DNA of 64,000 nt from Pseudomonas fluorescens (GTDB lineage: Bacteria; Pseudomonadota; Gammaproteobacteria; Pseudomonadales; Pseudomonadaceae). Below the pieces are notes generated by a model. The model ran no database searches and was not told the DNA's origin. It was given only the letters and a program-made list of their open reading frames with translations. Position numbers and translations under genes: made by a program. The stretch is from contig NZ_LVEJ01000026.1 of NCBI RefSeq assembly GCF_001648775.1, forward strand, positions 1-64,000, written 5' to 3'. Shown piece by piece: positions 51,955 to 59,928 of this stretch; within the stretch, counting starts at the first letter, position 1; every line of letters starts with the position of its first letter.

Positions 51955-52734
51955 TTAATGGCCGTACACGTCAAAGTCGAAGTACTTGTCCTGCACTTGC
52001 TTGTACTTGCCGTTGGCGCGGATTTCGGTGATGGCCTTGTTGAACTGCTCGGCCAGCGCGGTATCGCCCTTGCGCACCGCAATGCCGGCGCCGCCGCCGA
52101 AGTACTTGGCGTCTTCATAGGTCGGGCCAACGAATTCAAAGCCTTTGCCGGCGTCGGTTTTCAGGAAACCGTCGCTGAGGTTGACCGAGTCAGCCAGCAT
52201 GGCGTCAAGACGACCCGAAGTCATATCGAGGTTGGCTTCTTGCTGCGAGCCGTAACGCACCAGATCGATCCCGGCCGGCACCAGCACTTCAGTGGCGAAA
52301 CGGTCGTGGGTGCTGGCACGCAGCACGCCGACTTTCTTGCCTTTGAGTTCGGTCAGCGGGTCTTTGATGCCGGAGCCTTCCTTCATCACGAAGCGCGCCG
52401 GGGTGTGGTAGTACTTGATGGTGAAGTCGACGTTTTTCTTGCGGTCGTCAGTGATGGTCATCGAGGACAGGATCGCGTCGATTTTCTTCACTTTCAGCGC
52501 CGGGATCAGACCATCGAACTCTTGCTCGACCCAGGTACATTTGACTTTCATCTGCTCACACAGCGCATCGCCGATGTCGACGTCGAAACCGGTGAGTTTG
52601 CCGTCAGGGGTTTTCATCGAGAATGGCGGGTAACCGGCTTCGATACCGATGCGGATCGGCTTGGCGTCTTCGGCCACAGCGGTCAGGGACAACATCGACA
52701 GTGCCAGGGCACCGAACATCACTAGCTTCTTCAT
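51955..52734 (-). CDS. Cationic amino acid ABC transporter substrate-binding protein (ArgT/AotJ type)
   Basis: A 259-residue periplasmic binding protein of SBP family 3 with a signal peptide ([21 protein letters not shown]). Family blocks are [33 protein letters not shown] and [20 protein letters not shown]. Similarity is to lysine/arginine/ornithine binders. No permease or ATPase gene is adjacent, so it either serves a transporter encoded elsewhere or is expressed separately by way of the terminator after it. A GGAG lies before the ATG. Confidence 0.92.
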   Translation of the reverse strand: MKKLVMFGALALSMLSLTAVAEDAKPIRIGIEAGYPPFSMKTPDGKLTGFDVDIGDALCEQMKVKCTWVEQEFDGLIPALKVKKIDAILSSMTITDDRKKNVDFTIKYYHTPARFVMKEGSGIKDPLTELKGKKVGVLRASTHDRFATEVLVPAGIDLVRYGSQQEANLDMTSGRLDAMLADSVNLSDGFLKTDAGKGFEFVGPTYEDAKYFGGGAGIAVRKGDTALAEQFNKAITEIRANGKYKQVQDKYFDFDVYGH

Positions 52735-52971
52735 TTATTACTCCTGTGTGCGGAGGCTTTTATTGGCAGCTTTCGATTCAGCGTTCGGTCATGGCCATTT
52801 AGAGGCAAAAACCGAAGTGGCCGGCAGTCTATGGCGGCGCGCACAGGGCAAATTGTGTTTAAGCGACAAATACTTACAGGAATTCGGCAACCCGGTTGAC
52901 CGGGGTCAACGACTGCGCCGTCGTGGGGCAAAGGCTGTAGGACACGCCCTCAATCGGCTCATCAATCAGCG

Positions 52972-53008
52972 CAAAAAACCGGGTGGAGTGGCTTGCGGCA
53001 ACTCCACC
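52972..53008 (-). terminator. Rho-independent terminator of the rhodanese gene
   Basis: On the minus strand GGTGGAGT (53008-53001) pairs with ACTCCACC (52989-52982) and is followed by CGG and a six-base T-run (52979-52974). Confidence 0.88.
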
Positions 53009-53014
53009 GATTAT

Positions 53015-53443
53015 TCAGCAGGCGCAGCTGATCGGCGCTTGGGCGACGTGCGGCACGTTCAGCTCGAAACCTTCATCCAGCCATCCGGTGACGCCACCGA
53101 GCATTTCCTTGACCGGGTAGCCCAACGCCGCCAGTTTCACCGCAGCCTTGTTGGCGCCGTTGCAGTGCGGGCCGGCGCAATAGACCACAAACAGAGTGTT
53201 CATTGGATATTCGCTTAACCCTGCGGCCGTCAGCAGACGTGTCGGAATGTTGATTGCGCCGGGTACATGGCCCCTCTCGAACGCCAGCGGACCGCGCACA
53301 TCAACCAGCACGAAGTCGATCTCCCCGGCCTCCTGGCTGCTGTGTACGTCGGAACAATCGGTTTCGAAGGTCAGACGGTTACTGAAATGCATCAAGGCAA
53401 TCGCCGACGGGGCGGCAGGGATTTCGCGAACCAGGCTGGTCAT
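53015..53443 (-). CDS. Rhodanese-like domain protein
   Basis: A 142-residue single-domain sulfurtransferase-like protein: VLVDVRGPLAFERGHVPGAINIP in the first half, the active-site loop VVYCAGPHCNGANKAA with the catalytic Cys, and a C-terminal MLGGVTGWLDEGFEL. AAGGAG lies nine bases before the ATG at 53443. It diverges from an FtrA-type AraC regulator, which probably controls it. The physiological sulfur donor and acceptor are unknown. Confidence 0.92.
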   Translation of the reverse strand: MTSLVREIPAAPSAIALMHFSNRLTFETDCSDVHSSQEAGEIDFVLVDVRGPLAFERGHVPGAINIPTRLLTAAGLSEYPMNTLFVVYCAGPHCNGANKAAVKLAALGYPVKEMLGGVTGWLDEGFELNVPHVAQAPISCAC

Positions 53444-53544
53444 GGGCAGTGCTCCTTCATCTGAACGGGTGTGAACAGACTTTATCGAGCCGCCGCGAAT
53501 CGCTACAGTGGCGCACAAGACACCTACCGGGAGTTTTCCGCCAA

Positions 53545-54519
53545 ATGCCCACTTCACCAGGACTGGTCGCGATTCTCGCCTACGACGGCCTCTGCACGTT
53601 CGAGTTCGGCATCGCCGTAGAGATCTTCGGTCTTGCCCGACCGGAGTTCGATTTCCCGTGGTACGCACACGCCATTGCCGCAGTCGATCAAGGGCCGATG
53701 CGCGCCATGGGCGGGATTCAGGTACTGGCCGACGGCGGTCTGGAACTGCTGGCGCAAGCGCGCACGATCATCATCCCCGGTTGGCGCGACCGCAACGCCG
53801 CGGTGCCGCCAGCGCTGCTCGAGGCGTTACGCCAGGCCCACGCCCGCGGCGCAAGGCTGCTATCGATTTGCTCGGGTGTGTTTGTGCTGGCGGCCACGGG
53901 TCTGCTCGACGGCCACGGCGCGACCACCCATTGGCGTTACACCGCAGAACTGGCGCAACGCTTTCCGGCGATCGCGGTGGATGCCGATGTGCTTTACGTC
54001 GACGCCGGCCAATTGATCACTTCGGCCGGCAGCGCGGCCGGCATTGATGCGTGCCTGCATCTGGTGGCGCGGGATTTCGGTACGCAAGTCGCCAACGCCG
54101 TGGCGCGCCGTTTGGTGATGTCGCCACAGCGCACCGGTGGTCAGGCGCAGTTCATTCCGACACCGGTCAGCGCGACACCCCGCAACGATTTGTCACGGGT
54201 GATGCAGTGGGCGCGCGAGCGTTTGCATGAACCTTTGGAAGTGCGCGATCTGGCCAGCGAAGCGGCGATGAGTGAGCGGACATTTCTGCGGCGCTTCACT
54301 GAAGCCAGCGGTCAGTCGCCCAAGGCGTGGTTGCAGCATGAGCGGCTGGCGCGGGCGCGGGAGTTGCTGGAGAGCACGCCGCACAACACCGAACAGATTG
54401 CCCAGCGCTGTGGTTATCGCTCGGTGGAGAGTTTTCGCGTGGCATTTCGCAGCGTGGTCGGCGTGCCGCCGTCGGTGTATCGGGAGCGGTTTGGGCGCGG
54501 GGTCAGTGCTGTTTCCTGA
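53545..54519 (+). CDS. GlxA/FtrA-type AraC-family transcriptional regulator
   Basis: A 324-residue regulator. The N-terminal DJ-1/PfpI-like domain (about 1-190) has a nucleophile-elbow-like LLSICSGVFVLAATGLLDG. The C-terminal double HTH of AraC type is at about 215-320 (LEVRDLASEAAMSERTFLRR and IAQRCGYRSVESFRVAFRSV). Such proteins (FtrA, GlxA, CdhR) usually sense small metabolites. The ATG at 53545 starts the PfpI-like domain; the upstream open frame overlaps the rhodanese promoter. It is divergent from the rhodanese gene by about 100 bases. Confidence 0.92.
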   Translation: MPTSPGLVAILAYDGLCTFEFGIAVEIFGLARPEFDFPWYAHAIAAVDQGPMRAMGGIQVLADGGLELLAQARTIIIPGWRDRNAAVPPALLEALRQAHARGARLLSICSGVFVLAATGLLDGHGATTHWRYTAELAQRFPAIAVDADVLYVDAGQLITSAGSAAGIDACLHLVARDFGTQVANAVARRLVMSPQRTGGQAQFIPTPVSATPRNDLSRVMQWARERLHEPLEVRDLASEAAMSERTFLRRFTEASGQSPKAWLQHERLARARELLESTPHNTEQIAQRCGYRSVESFRVAFRSVVGVPPSVYRERFGRGVSAVS

Positions 54520-54536
54520 GGTGACTGGACGACCGC

Positions 54537-54607
54537 TTTCGCGAGCAGGCTCGCTCCCACCTCTGAAATGCGTTCCCCTGTGGGAACGAGCCTGCTCGCG
54601 AAGAGGC
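54537..54607. repeat. REP doublet (opposite arrangement)
   Basis: TTTCGCGAGC...CTCCCAC followed by GTGGGAACGAGC...GCGAAGAGGCC, between the convergent regulator and cobF genes. The right copy carries one substitution (GGGAACG). Confidence 0.93.
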
Positions 54608-54626
54608 CCACTCAGTCATCGAAAAT

Positions 54627-55382
54627 CTAAGGCTTGCGCAGCAAATAGGTATCCATGATCCAGCCATGCTCGGCCCGAGCGGCCTTGCGCACCCGCTCGA
54701 TCTCGTCCGCCACATCGGCCAACTTGCCGCTGATCAGAATCTCGTCCGGCGTGCCCAGGTAGGCGCCCCAGTAAATCTCGGTCTGTGGATCCGCCACCCG
54801 CTGGTAGGAATCTTCGGCATCGAGCATCACCACCAGACTGTCCGCATCACTCACCAGCCCCGCCGCCAGCCGCCGGCCTGTGGTGATTTCAACGGAACGG
54901 CCGATGGTGTTCAACGCCACCTTGTGCTGCGCCGCCAAGGCCTGGACGCTGGTAATCCCCGGAATCACCTCATACTCGAAAGCACAGCGACCCGAGGCCA
55001 GAATCGCCTGCAGGATACGCAGCGTGCTGTCGTACAACGCAGGGTCGCCCCACACCAGGAAACCGCCACACTGGTCGTCGGACAATTCGTCATTGATCAG
55101 CCGTTCGAAGGTCGCCTGCTTGGCGCGGTTGAGTTCATCGACACTGGCGGTGTAATCAACATCGCCGCGTTGGCGTTCCGGGCTGTGAGCCTCGGCAAAA
55201 CGGTAGCGGCGATCGGTGATGTAGCGTTCACAGATGTCGCGACGCAAATCGATCAGTTTGTCTTTGCTCTGGCCTTTGTCCATCAGAAAAAACACGTCGA
55301 CGCGGTTGAGTGCCTTCACCGCCTGCATCGTGATGTAGTCCGGATTGCCGGCGCCAATGCCGATGACCAGCAATTGTTTCAT
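54627..55382 (-). CDS. cobF: Precorrin-6A synthase (deacetylating)
   Basis: A 251-residue tetrapyrrole methyltransferase. The N terminus MKQLLVIGIGAGNPDYITMQ and the CobF-specific segments FFLMDKGQSKDKLIDLRRDI and LVWGDPALYDSTLRILQAI identify the enzyme that methylates C-1 of the corrin ring and releases acetate in the aerobic cobalamin pathway. It overlaps by one base (TGATG) the upstream phosphatase-like gene. Other cob genes are not in the window, as is common for cobF in pseudomonads. Confidence 0.95.
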   Translation of the reverse strand: MKQLLVIGIGAGNPDYITMQAVKALNRVDVFFLMDKGQSKDKLIDLRRDICERYITDRRYRFAEAHSPERQRGDVDYTASVDELNRAKQATFERLINDELSDDQCGGFLVWGDPALYDSTLRILQAILASGRCAFEYEVIPGITSVQALAAQHKVALNTIGRSVEITTGRRLAAGLVSDADSLVVMLDAEDSYQRVADPQTEIYWGAYLGTPDEILISGKLADVADEIERVRKAARAEHGWIMDTYLLRKP

Positions 55383-55951
55383 CAGAAAGTCTCCTCAGGA
55401 TCAATGCCCGGCAATAGTAGTCGCCAGATACCGTTGAAGCGCAGTTCGATCGCCGCCAGCGGCTCGACATCAATGGCGTTGAAGGCCGTCCCTTGCACGA
55501 TGTGCATCAATGCCGCGCGAACCACGTACGGATGAGTTACTGCAACGACATGGCCCGGCGTTGGCTGCAAATTCGTGAGCCACGCAGCCACCCTGGCGGC
55601 GAGTTGCGTGACGGACTCGCCACCCGGCGGTGCGACCTGTGGGTCAGCGAGCCAGGCGAGCAACGCAGCGCTGTCTTCACGCTGCAAGTCCTTGATCGAC
55701 TTGCCGTGCCAATCCCCCCAGTCGCAATCGCGCAGTGCGTCGTCGATTTCGGCATCCGCCCCGAACCACGCAGCGGTCTGGCGTGTGCGCAGTTCCGGGC
55801 CACACAACAAGCGCCGGGGCTGGGCAAAACGCGCGGCCAGCGCTTCAGACGTCAACTGGATATTTTCAACGGGCTCGTTCGTAGGAAAACACGCCAGTTT
55901 TTGTGCGACGGTTCGCGCATGGCACATCAGGGTTAAACGGGTGGTCTGCAC
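55382..55951 (-). CDS. Histidine phosphatase superfamily protein with altered RHG motif
   Basis: A 189-residue member of the phosphoglycerate-mutase-like superfamily. The usual LxRHGxT catalytic motif reads LMCHARTVAQK here, so the catalytic His (H11) is present but the preceding Arg is Cys and the Gly is Ala. The second half keeps CGPELRTRQTAAWF, a WGDWHGKS segment and the second His in VVAVTHPYVVRAAL. It is co-translated with cobF, which suggests a cobalamin-related role, though it differs from CobC by its motif. Activity is uncertain. Confidence 0.82.
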   Translation of the reverse strand: MQTTRLTLMCHARTVAQKLACFPTNEPVENIQLTSEALAARFAQPRRLLCGPELRTRQTAAWFGADAEIDDALRDCDWGDWHGKSIKDLQREDSAALLAWLADPQVAPPGGESVTQLAARVAAWLTNLQPTPGHVVAVTHPYVVRAALMHIVQGTAFNAIDVEPLAAIELRFNGIWRLLLPGIDPEETF

Positions 55952-56281
55952 GATGACTCGCTCTGTCGTGAGGCATGAACATCAACGGCGCGATGCCGCT
56001 CTGTCGGTAATTGTGCCGTAAAGCGCGGGCTGCGGGGCAGTCCGAAAGATCCCGGTTAAAACCATCCTTCTTAAAAAAGCGGCAATCTCTGACACCACCA
56101 TGGGCGATGGACTACAAGCTCGATCGCCTTCGATGTAGGCCTTATTACACGGGCATCTTGCCCTCTTTGTGGACTTCCTCAACACGGCAAAAAATTCACT
56201 AGACATGTAGCGTCAGTTACATAAATACTGTTTTAACGGATTATGAAGCGAATTCAACACCCTCATCCAGCAGGAGCCCGG
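55952..56281. other. Divergent promoter region with candidate RpiR operator
   Basis: A 330-base gap between the cobF operon and the RpiR-led cluster. The palindrome ATGTA-N8-TACAT (56205-56222) lies about 60 bases before the regulator start in an AT-rich stretch and is a candidate autoregulatory site. No cobalamin riboswitch box or supported small gene was seen; the open frame 56011-56202 lacks a ribosome binding site. Confidence 0.5.
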
Positions 56282-57136
56282 ATGCCCCCTCTTAGAGACT
56301 TGATCACCGATCCAGGCCTGGACCTTACGCCATCGGAGCGCAAAGTCGTTCGTGCCTTACTTGATCAATACCCGCGTAATGGCCTGGGGCCGATGGCGCG
56401 TCTGGCCGAACACGCCGGCGTCAGCGATCCGACCATTGTGCGTCTGGTGAAAAAGCTCGGTTTTGGTGGTTACGCCGAATTCCAGGAGGCCCTGCTCAGC
56501 GACATGGACCATCGCCTGCGCTCGCCGCGCACGCTGTTGCAGCCACGCGCCCAGCAACACAAGGATGACGCCTGGAGCCACTACCTGGCTGACAGCCACC
56601 GTCTGCTGGTGGACACCCAATCGCTGACGCAACCTGAAGATGTGCGCATCCTGACCGACTGGCTATTGGATACGCGGCATCAGATCTACTGTTTTGGCGG
56701 GCGCTTCAGCAGCCTGATGGCGACTTACCTGCTCAATCACTTGCGCTTGCTGCGTCCCGGCTGCTTCGCCCTGGAAGACAACGCGCAACTGCCCGATCGT
56801 CTGTTCGACCTGCAGCGTCAGGACGTCGTGCTGTTGTTCGACTATCGCCGCTATCAGACCCAGGCCCTGCGTGTCGCCAGCGCCGCGAAAAACAACAACG
56901 CCCGCGTGGTGCTGTTCACCGACATCTACGCCTCGCCATTGCGCGAACTGGCCGATCTGATCATCAGCGCCCCGGTGGAGTCGGCGTCACCGTTCGACAC
57001 CATGGTGCCGGCGCTGGCTCAGGTCGAAGCCTTGATCGCCTGCCTGACCCTGCGCAGCACGGACCTGGCCGATCGCCTGGAAGGCATCGATGCCCTGCGC
57101 AACGACTTCAACACCCACCTGCTGGAGGATAAATAA
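56282..57136 (+). CDS. MurR/RpiR-family transcriptional regulator
   Basis: A 284-residue regulator with an N-terminal RpiR HTH (about 15-80, LTPSERKVVRALLDQYPRNG and HAGVSDPTIVRLVKKLGFGG) and a C-terminal SIS domain (about 125-260, QIYCFGGRFSSLMATYLLNH). SIS domains normally bind phosphosugars, but RpiR proteins also control amino-acid and amine catabolism. CAGGAG lies before the ATG at 56282, which is preferred over the upstream ATG at 56243. It is the first gene of a seven-gene co-directional cluster and is followed after two bases by the amidase gene. Confidence 0.92.
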   Translation: MPPLRDLITDPGLDLTPSERKVVRALLDQYPRNGLGPMARLAEHAGVSDPTIVRLVKKLGFGGYAEFQEALLSDMDHRLRSPRTLLQPRAQQHKDDAWSHYLADSHRLLVDTQSLTQPEDVRILTDWLLDTRHQIYCFGGRFSSLMATYLLNHLRLLRPGCFALEDNAQLPDRLFDLQRQDVVLLFDYRRYQTQALRVASAAKNNNARVVLFTDIYASPLRELADLIISAPVESASPFDTMVPALAQVEALIACLTLRSTDLADRLEGIDALRNDFNTHLLEDK

Positions 57137-57138
57137 GG

Positions 57139-57783
57139 ATGTTCAGCCTTCCCCACCGCTCGCCGCGGGATCTGCCGTTTGTCACTGACCACACCGCACT
57201 GTTGCTGGTGGATATGCAGCGTGCCTGGCTCGAACCGCAGTTCGACCCGCACCTCAGCGGTCCCGACGCCGAGTATTTCCTCAACCGTGCGCGCACGCAG
57301 GTGATTGGCAACCAGCAACGCTTGCTCAGTGCCTTTCGCGAAGCCGGGCAGAACGTCCTGCACACGATTATCGAAAGCCTCACCGCCGATGGCCGCGACC
57401 GTTCACTCGACCACAAACTGTCGGACATGCACCTGCCCAAGGGCAGCCCGCAGGCACAGATCATTGCCGAACTGACGCCAGTGGAAAACGAAATCGTCCT
57501 GCCGAAGACCTCTTCCGGCGTCTTCAACTCGACCAACATCGACTACGTACTGCGCAACCTGGAGACACGGCACCTGATCATCGCCGGCATCGTCACCGAC
57601 CAATGCGTCGACATGGCCGTGCGTGACGCCGCTGATCGCGGCTATCTGGTCACGCTGGTCGAAGACGCCTGCGCCACCTACAGCGCCGAACGCCATCAGG
57701 CCTGCCTGAACGCAATCAAGGGTTATTGCTGGATCACCGACACCGCCACCGTGCTCGGCCGCTTGCAGGAGATGCAAGCATGA
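57139..57783 (+). CDS. Isochorismatase-family cysteine hydrolase
   Basis: A 214-residue amidase-like protein. The catalytic triad can be read as Asp in LLLVDMQRAWLEP (near residue 25), Lys in VLPKTSSGVFNSTN and Cys in IAGIVTDQCVDMAVRDA. Family members hydrolyse nicotinamide, carbamoyl-sarcosine, ureidoacrylate or other amides. AAGGATG precedes the ATG. It overlaps the next gene by four bases (ATGA), so it is translationally coupled to the glutamine-synthetase-like ligase. The substrate is unknown. Confidence 0.9.
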   Translation: MFSLPHRSPRDLPFVTDHTALLLVDMQRAWLEPQFDPHLSGPDAEYFLNRARTQVIGNQQRLLSAFREAGQNVLHTIIESLTADGRDRSLDHKLSDMHLPKGSPQAQIIAELTPVENEIVLPKTSSGVFNSTNIDYVLRNLETRHLIIAGIVTDQCVDMAVRDAADRGYLVTLVEDACATYSAERHQACLNAIKGYCWITDTATVLGRLQEMQA

Positions 57784-59111
57784 GCACGCGCCTGACGCCG
57801 CTACCGATGACCACCATCGTCACCACGGACCTGATCGGCATCACCCGTGGCCGCTCGTTTCCCACCGATGAACTGGAGCACTATCAAGCGGCCGGTTGCG
57901 GCTGGGTGCCGGCCAACAGTGCACTCACGCCGCAGGACATCATCGCTTCGAGCAACCCATGGGGCGCCTATGGCGACCTGCGGCTGATTCCCGATCTGAG
58001 CAGTCGCGTCACGGTCGGCAACGGCCCGGATGCCGATGCGCCGGCGCTGGATTTCATTCACGGTGATATCCGCGAAACCGATGGCCGCCCGTGGAGCGCC
58101 TGCCCGCGCACGCTGCTGCACGACGAAATCGCCCGCTATCGCGACGAACTGGGTTTGCAGGTCAACGCCGCGTTCGAACATGAATTCAACCTGCACGCAG
58201 GCTTTGCCGAACATCTGGCGTTTTCCCTCGAAGCTCAGCGTCAGGGCGCCGAATTCGGCGGCTGGCTGCTCAGCGCCCTGCGCGCCGGCGGCGTCGAGCC
58301 GGAAATGTTCCTGCCTGAATACGGCAAACATCAATACGAAATCACTTGCCGCCCGACACTCGGCGTGGCGGCGGCAGACCGCGCGGTGAATGTGCGCGAG
58401 ATCACCCGCGAGATCGCCCGGCAGATGGGCCTCGACCTGAGTTTCGCGCCGAAGACTGCCGAGAATGCGGTGTGCAACGGCGTGCATCTGCACGTCAGCC
58501 TGCTCGATCTGGCCGGCCAACCGATGCTGTATGACGCCGGCACCAGCAACGGCCTGTCGAGCCTCGGCCAGCATTGGGCGGCGGGGATTCTGCATTACTT
58601 GCCGGCGCTGTGTGCCTTCACCGCACCGACGCCGGTTTCCTACCAACGCTTGCAGCCGCATCACTGGAGCGCGTCCTACGCCTGCCTGGGGCAGCAGAAC
58701 CGTGAAGCGGCGCTGCGCATCTGTCCGACCGTGACCCTGGGCGGCAAATCCGTGGCGCAGCAGTTCAACCTCGAATTCCGCGCCATGGACGCCACCGCCT
58801 CGCCGCACCTGGCGATGGCCGCGCTGCTGATCGCCGGGCGGCTGGGCATCGAACAGCGCCTGGCGCTCAACGCCATCACCGATGAAGTACCCGATTCACT
58901 CAACGACGAACAACGCAAGGCCCGGGGCATTGTCGCCCTGCCCGCCTCGCTGGCCCAGGCACTGGATTGCCTGCGTGACAGTGCAGCCTTCAACCAATGG
59001 CTGCCCAAGCCGTTGCTCGACACCTACCACGCCCTTAAAACCGAGGAACTGGCGCTGACGGAACAGCTCTCGCCCGCTGACCTGTGTGAGCACTATGCAC
59101 GCCTGTACTGA
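57780..59111 (+). CDS. Glutamine-synthetase-family ligase (gamma-glutamylamine synthetase type)
   Basis: A 443-residue enzyme of the GS superfamily, type seen in amine catabolism (PuuA/SpuI/GlnA-like). Metal and nucleotide motifs include FEHEFNL, EYGKHQYEIT and CNGVHLHVSLLD, with a C-terminal FNLEFRAMDATASPHL. It likely ligates glutamate, or a similar acid, to an amine using ATP. The ATG at 57780 overlaps the amidase stop. The tail overlaps the next gene by about 17 bases. The identity of the amine is not deducible. Confidence 0.88.
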   Translation: MSTRLTPLPMTTIVTTDLIGITRGRSFPTDELEHYQAAGCGWVPANSALTPQDIIASSNPWGAYGDLRLIPDLSSRVTVGNGPDADAPALDFIHGDIRETDGRPWSACPRTLLHDEIARYRDELGLQVNAAFEHEFNLHAGFAEHLAFSLEAQRQGAEFGGWLLSALRAGGVEPEMFLPEYGKHQYEITCRPTLGVAAADRAVNVREITREIARQMGLDLSFAPKTAENAVCNGVHLHVSLLDLAGQPMLYDAGTSNGLSSLGQHWAAGILHYLPALCAFTAPTPVSYQRLQPHHWSASYACLGQQNREAALRICPTVTLGGKSVAQQFNLEFRAMDATASPHLAMAALLIAGRLGIEQRLALNAITDEVPDSLNDEQRKARGIVALPASLAQALDCLRDSAAFNQWLPKPLLDTYHALKTEELALTEQLSPADLCEHYARLY

Positions 59112-59847
59112 ATCCGCCGAGCTTGGGTTGTACACCCGACCGGTCTACAACCTGAGCCGCGCCGACTCGACGCACCCGTTGATTCTGGTGTGCGAACACG
59201 CCAGTCGCTACATCCCCGAGGCCCTGAACAATCTGGGCCTGGACGATGCCGCCGCACGTGAACACATCGCCTGGGACATCGGCGCACTGCAACTGGCCGA
59301 GCAATTGTCGCAAGCGCTCGGCGCGACGCTGTTGAGCGCCAACTATTCACGCTTGCTGATCGACCTGAACCGCCCACGGCATGCGCCGGACAGCATCCCG
59401 GCGCAAAGCGAAATCTATCAGGTGCCGGGCAACCGCGAACTCGACGAAGCCACGCGCGAATACCGCCGCCAGACGCTGTTCAAGCCGTTTCACGCCCGCT
59501 TGCAGACACTGATCGACGAGCGTGTTGCCAAGGGCCAACCGGTGCGGGTGGTGGGGATTCACAGTTTTACCCCGGTGTACTACGGCCAGCCCCGGCCACT
59601 GGAAATCGGCGTGCTGTTCGATCAGGCCCAGGCCTACGCGCAGCGTCTGCTCGACGGTCTCGGTGAACATCCGCTGAAGGTCGCTGGCAATCAGCCGTAC
59701 AAGATCGATCCGCTGGGCGACATGACCGTGCCGGTGCACGGCGATGCGCGAGGCCTGGAATCAGTGCTGATCGAGGTGCGTAACGACTTGCTGCGCAGCC
59801 CCGAAGCCGTATCGCGCTGGGCTGGATACCTCGCGCCATTGCTGTAA
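59095..59847 (+). CDS. N-formylglutamate amidohydrolase family protein
   Basis: A 250-residue member of the FGase family: ILVCEHASRYIPEALNNLG near residue 30-50, AWDIGALQLAEQLSQALG, SRLLIDLNRPRHAPDSIP and VVGIHSFTPVYYG. Known enzymes hydrolyse N-formylglutamate or related formyl or acyl amino acids. The ATG at 59095 lies inside the end of the preceding gene, and a GTG at 59086 is also possible; neither has a clear ribosome binding site, consistent with coupled translation. It is part of the RpiR-led cluster. Confidence 0.88.
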   Translation: MHACTESAELGLYTRPVYNLSRADSTHPLILVCEHASRYIPEALNNLGLDDAAAREHIAWDIGALQLAEQLSQALGATLLSANYSRLLIDLNRPRHAPDSIPAQSEIYQVPGNRELDEATREYRRQTLFKPFHARLQTLIDERVAKGQPVRVVGIHSFTPVYYGQPRPLEIGVLFDQAQAYAQRLLDGLGEHPLKVAGNQPYKIDPLGDMTVPVHGDARGLESVLIEVRNDLLRSPEAVSRWAGYLAPLL

Positions 59848-59928
59848 CGAAAGACTGCTGACGCTGTAAACGATGGACCGATATAACAACGAAAAAACGA
59901 CCGACTGGCTGACAAGGAGTTGCGCTTC

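Noticed and set aside
56011-56202. 63-codon plus-strand frame before the RpiR gene
   Set aside because: No ribosome binding site, basic non-protein-like composition, and it occupies the promoter region.
55952-56281. Cobalamin riboswitch upstream of the cobF operon
   Set aside because: No B12-box-like conserved core could be recognised, and CobF biosynthesis genes in pseudomonads are often not riboswitch controlled.
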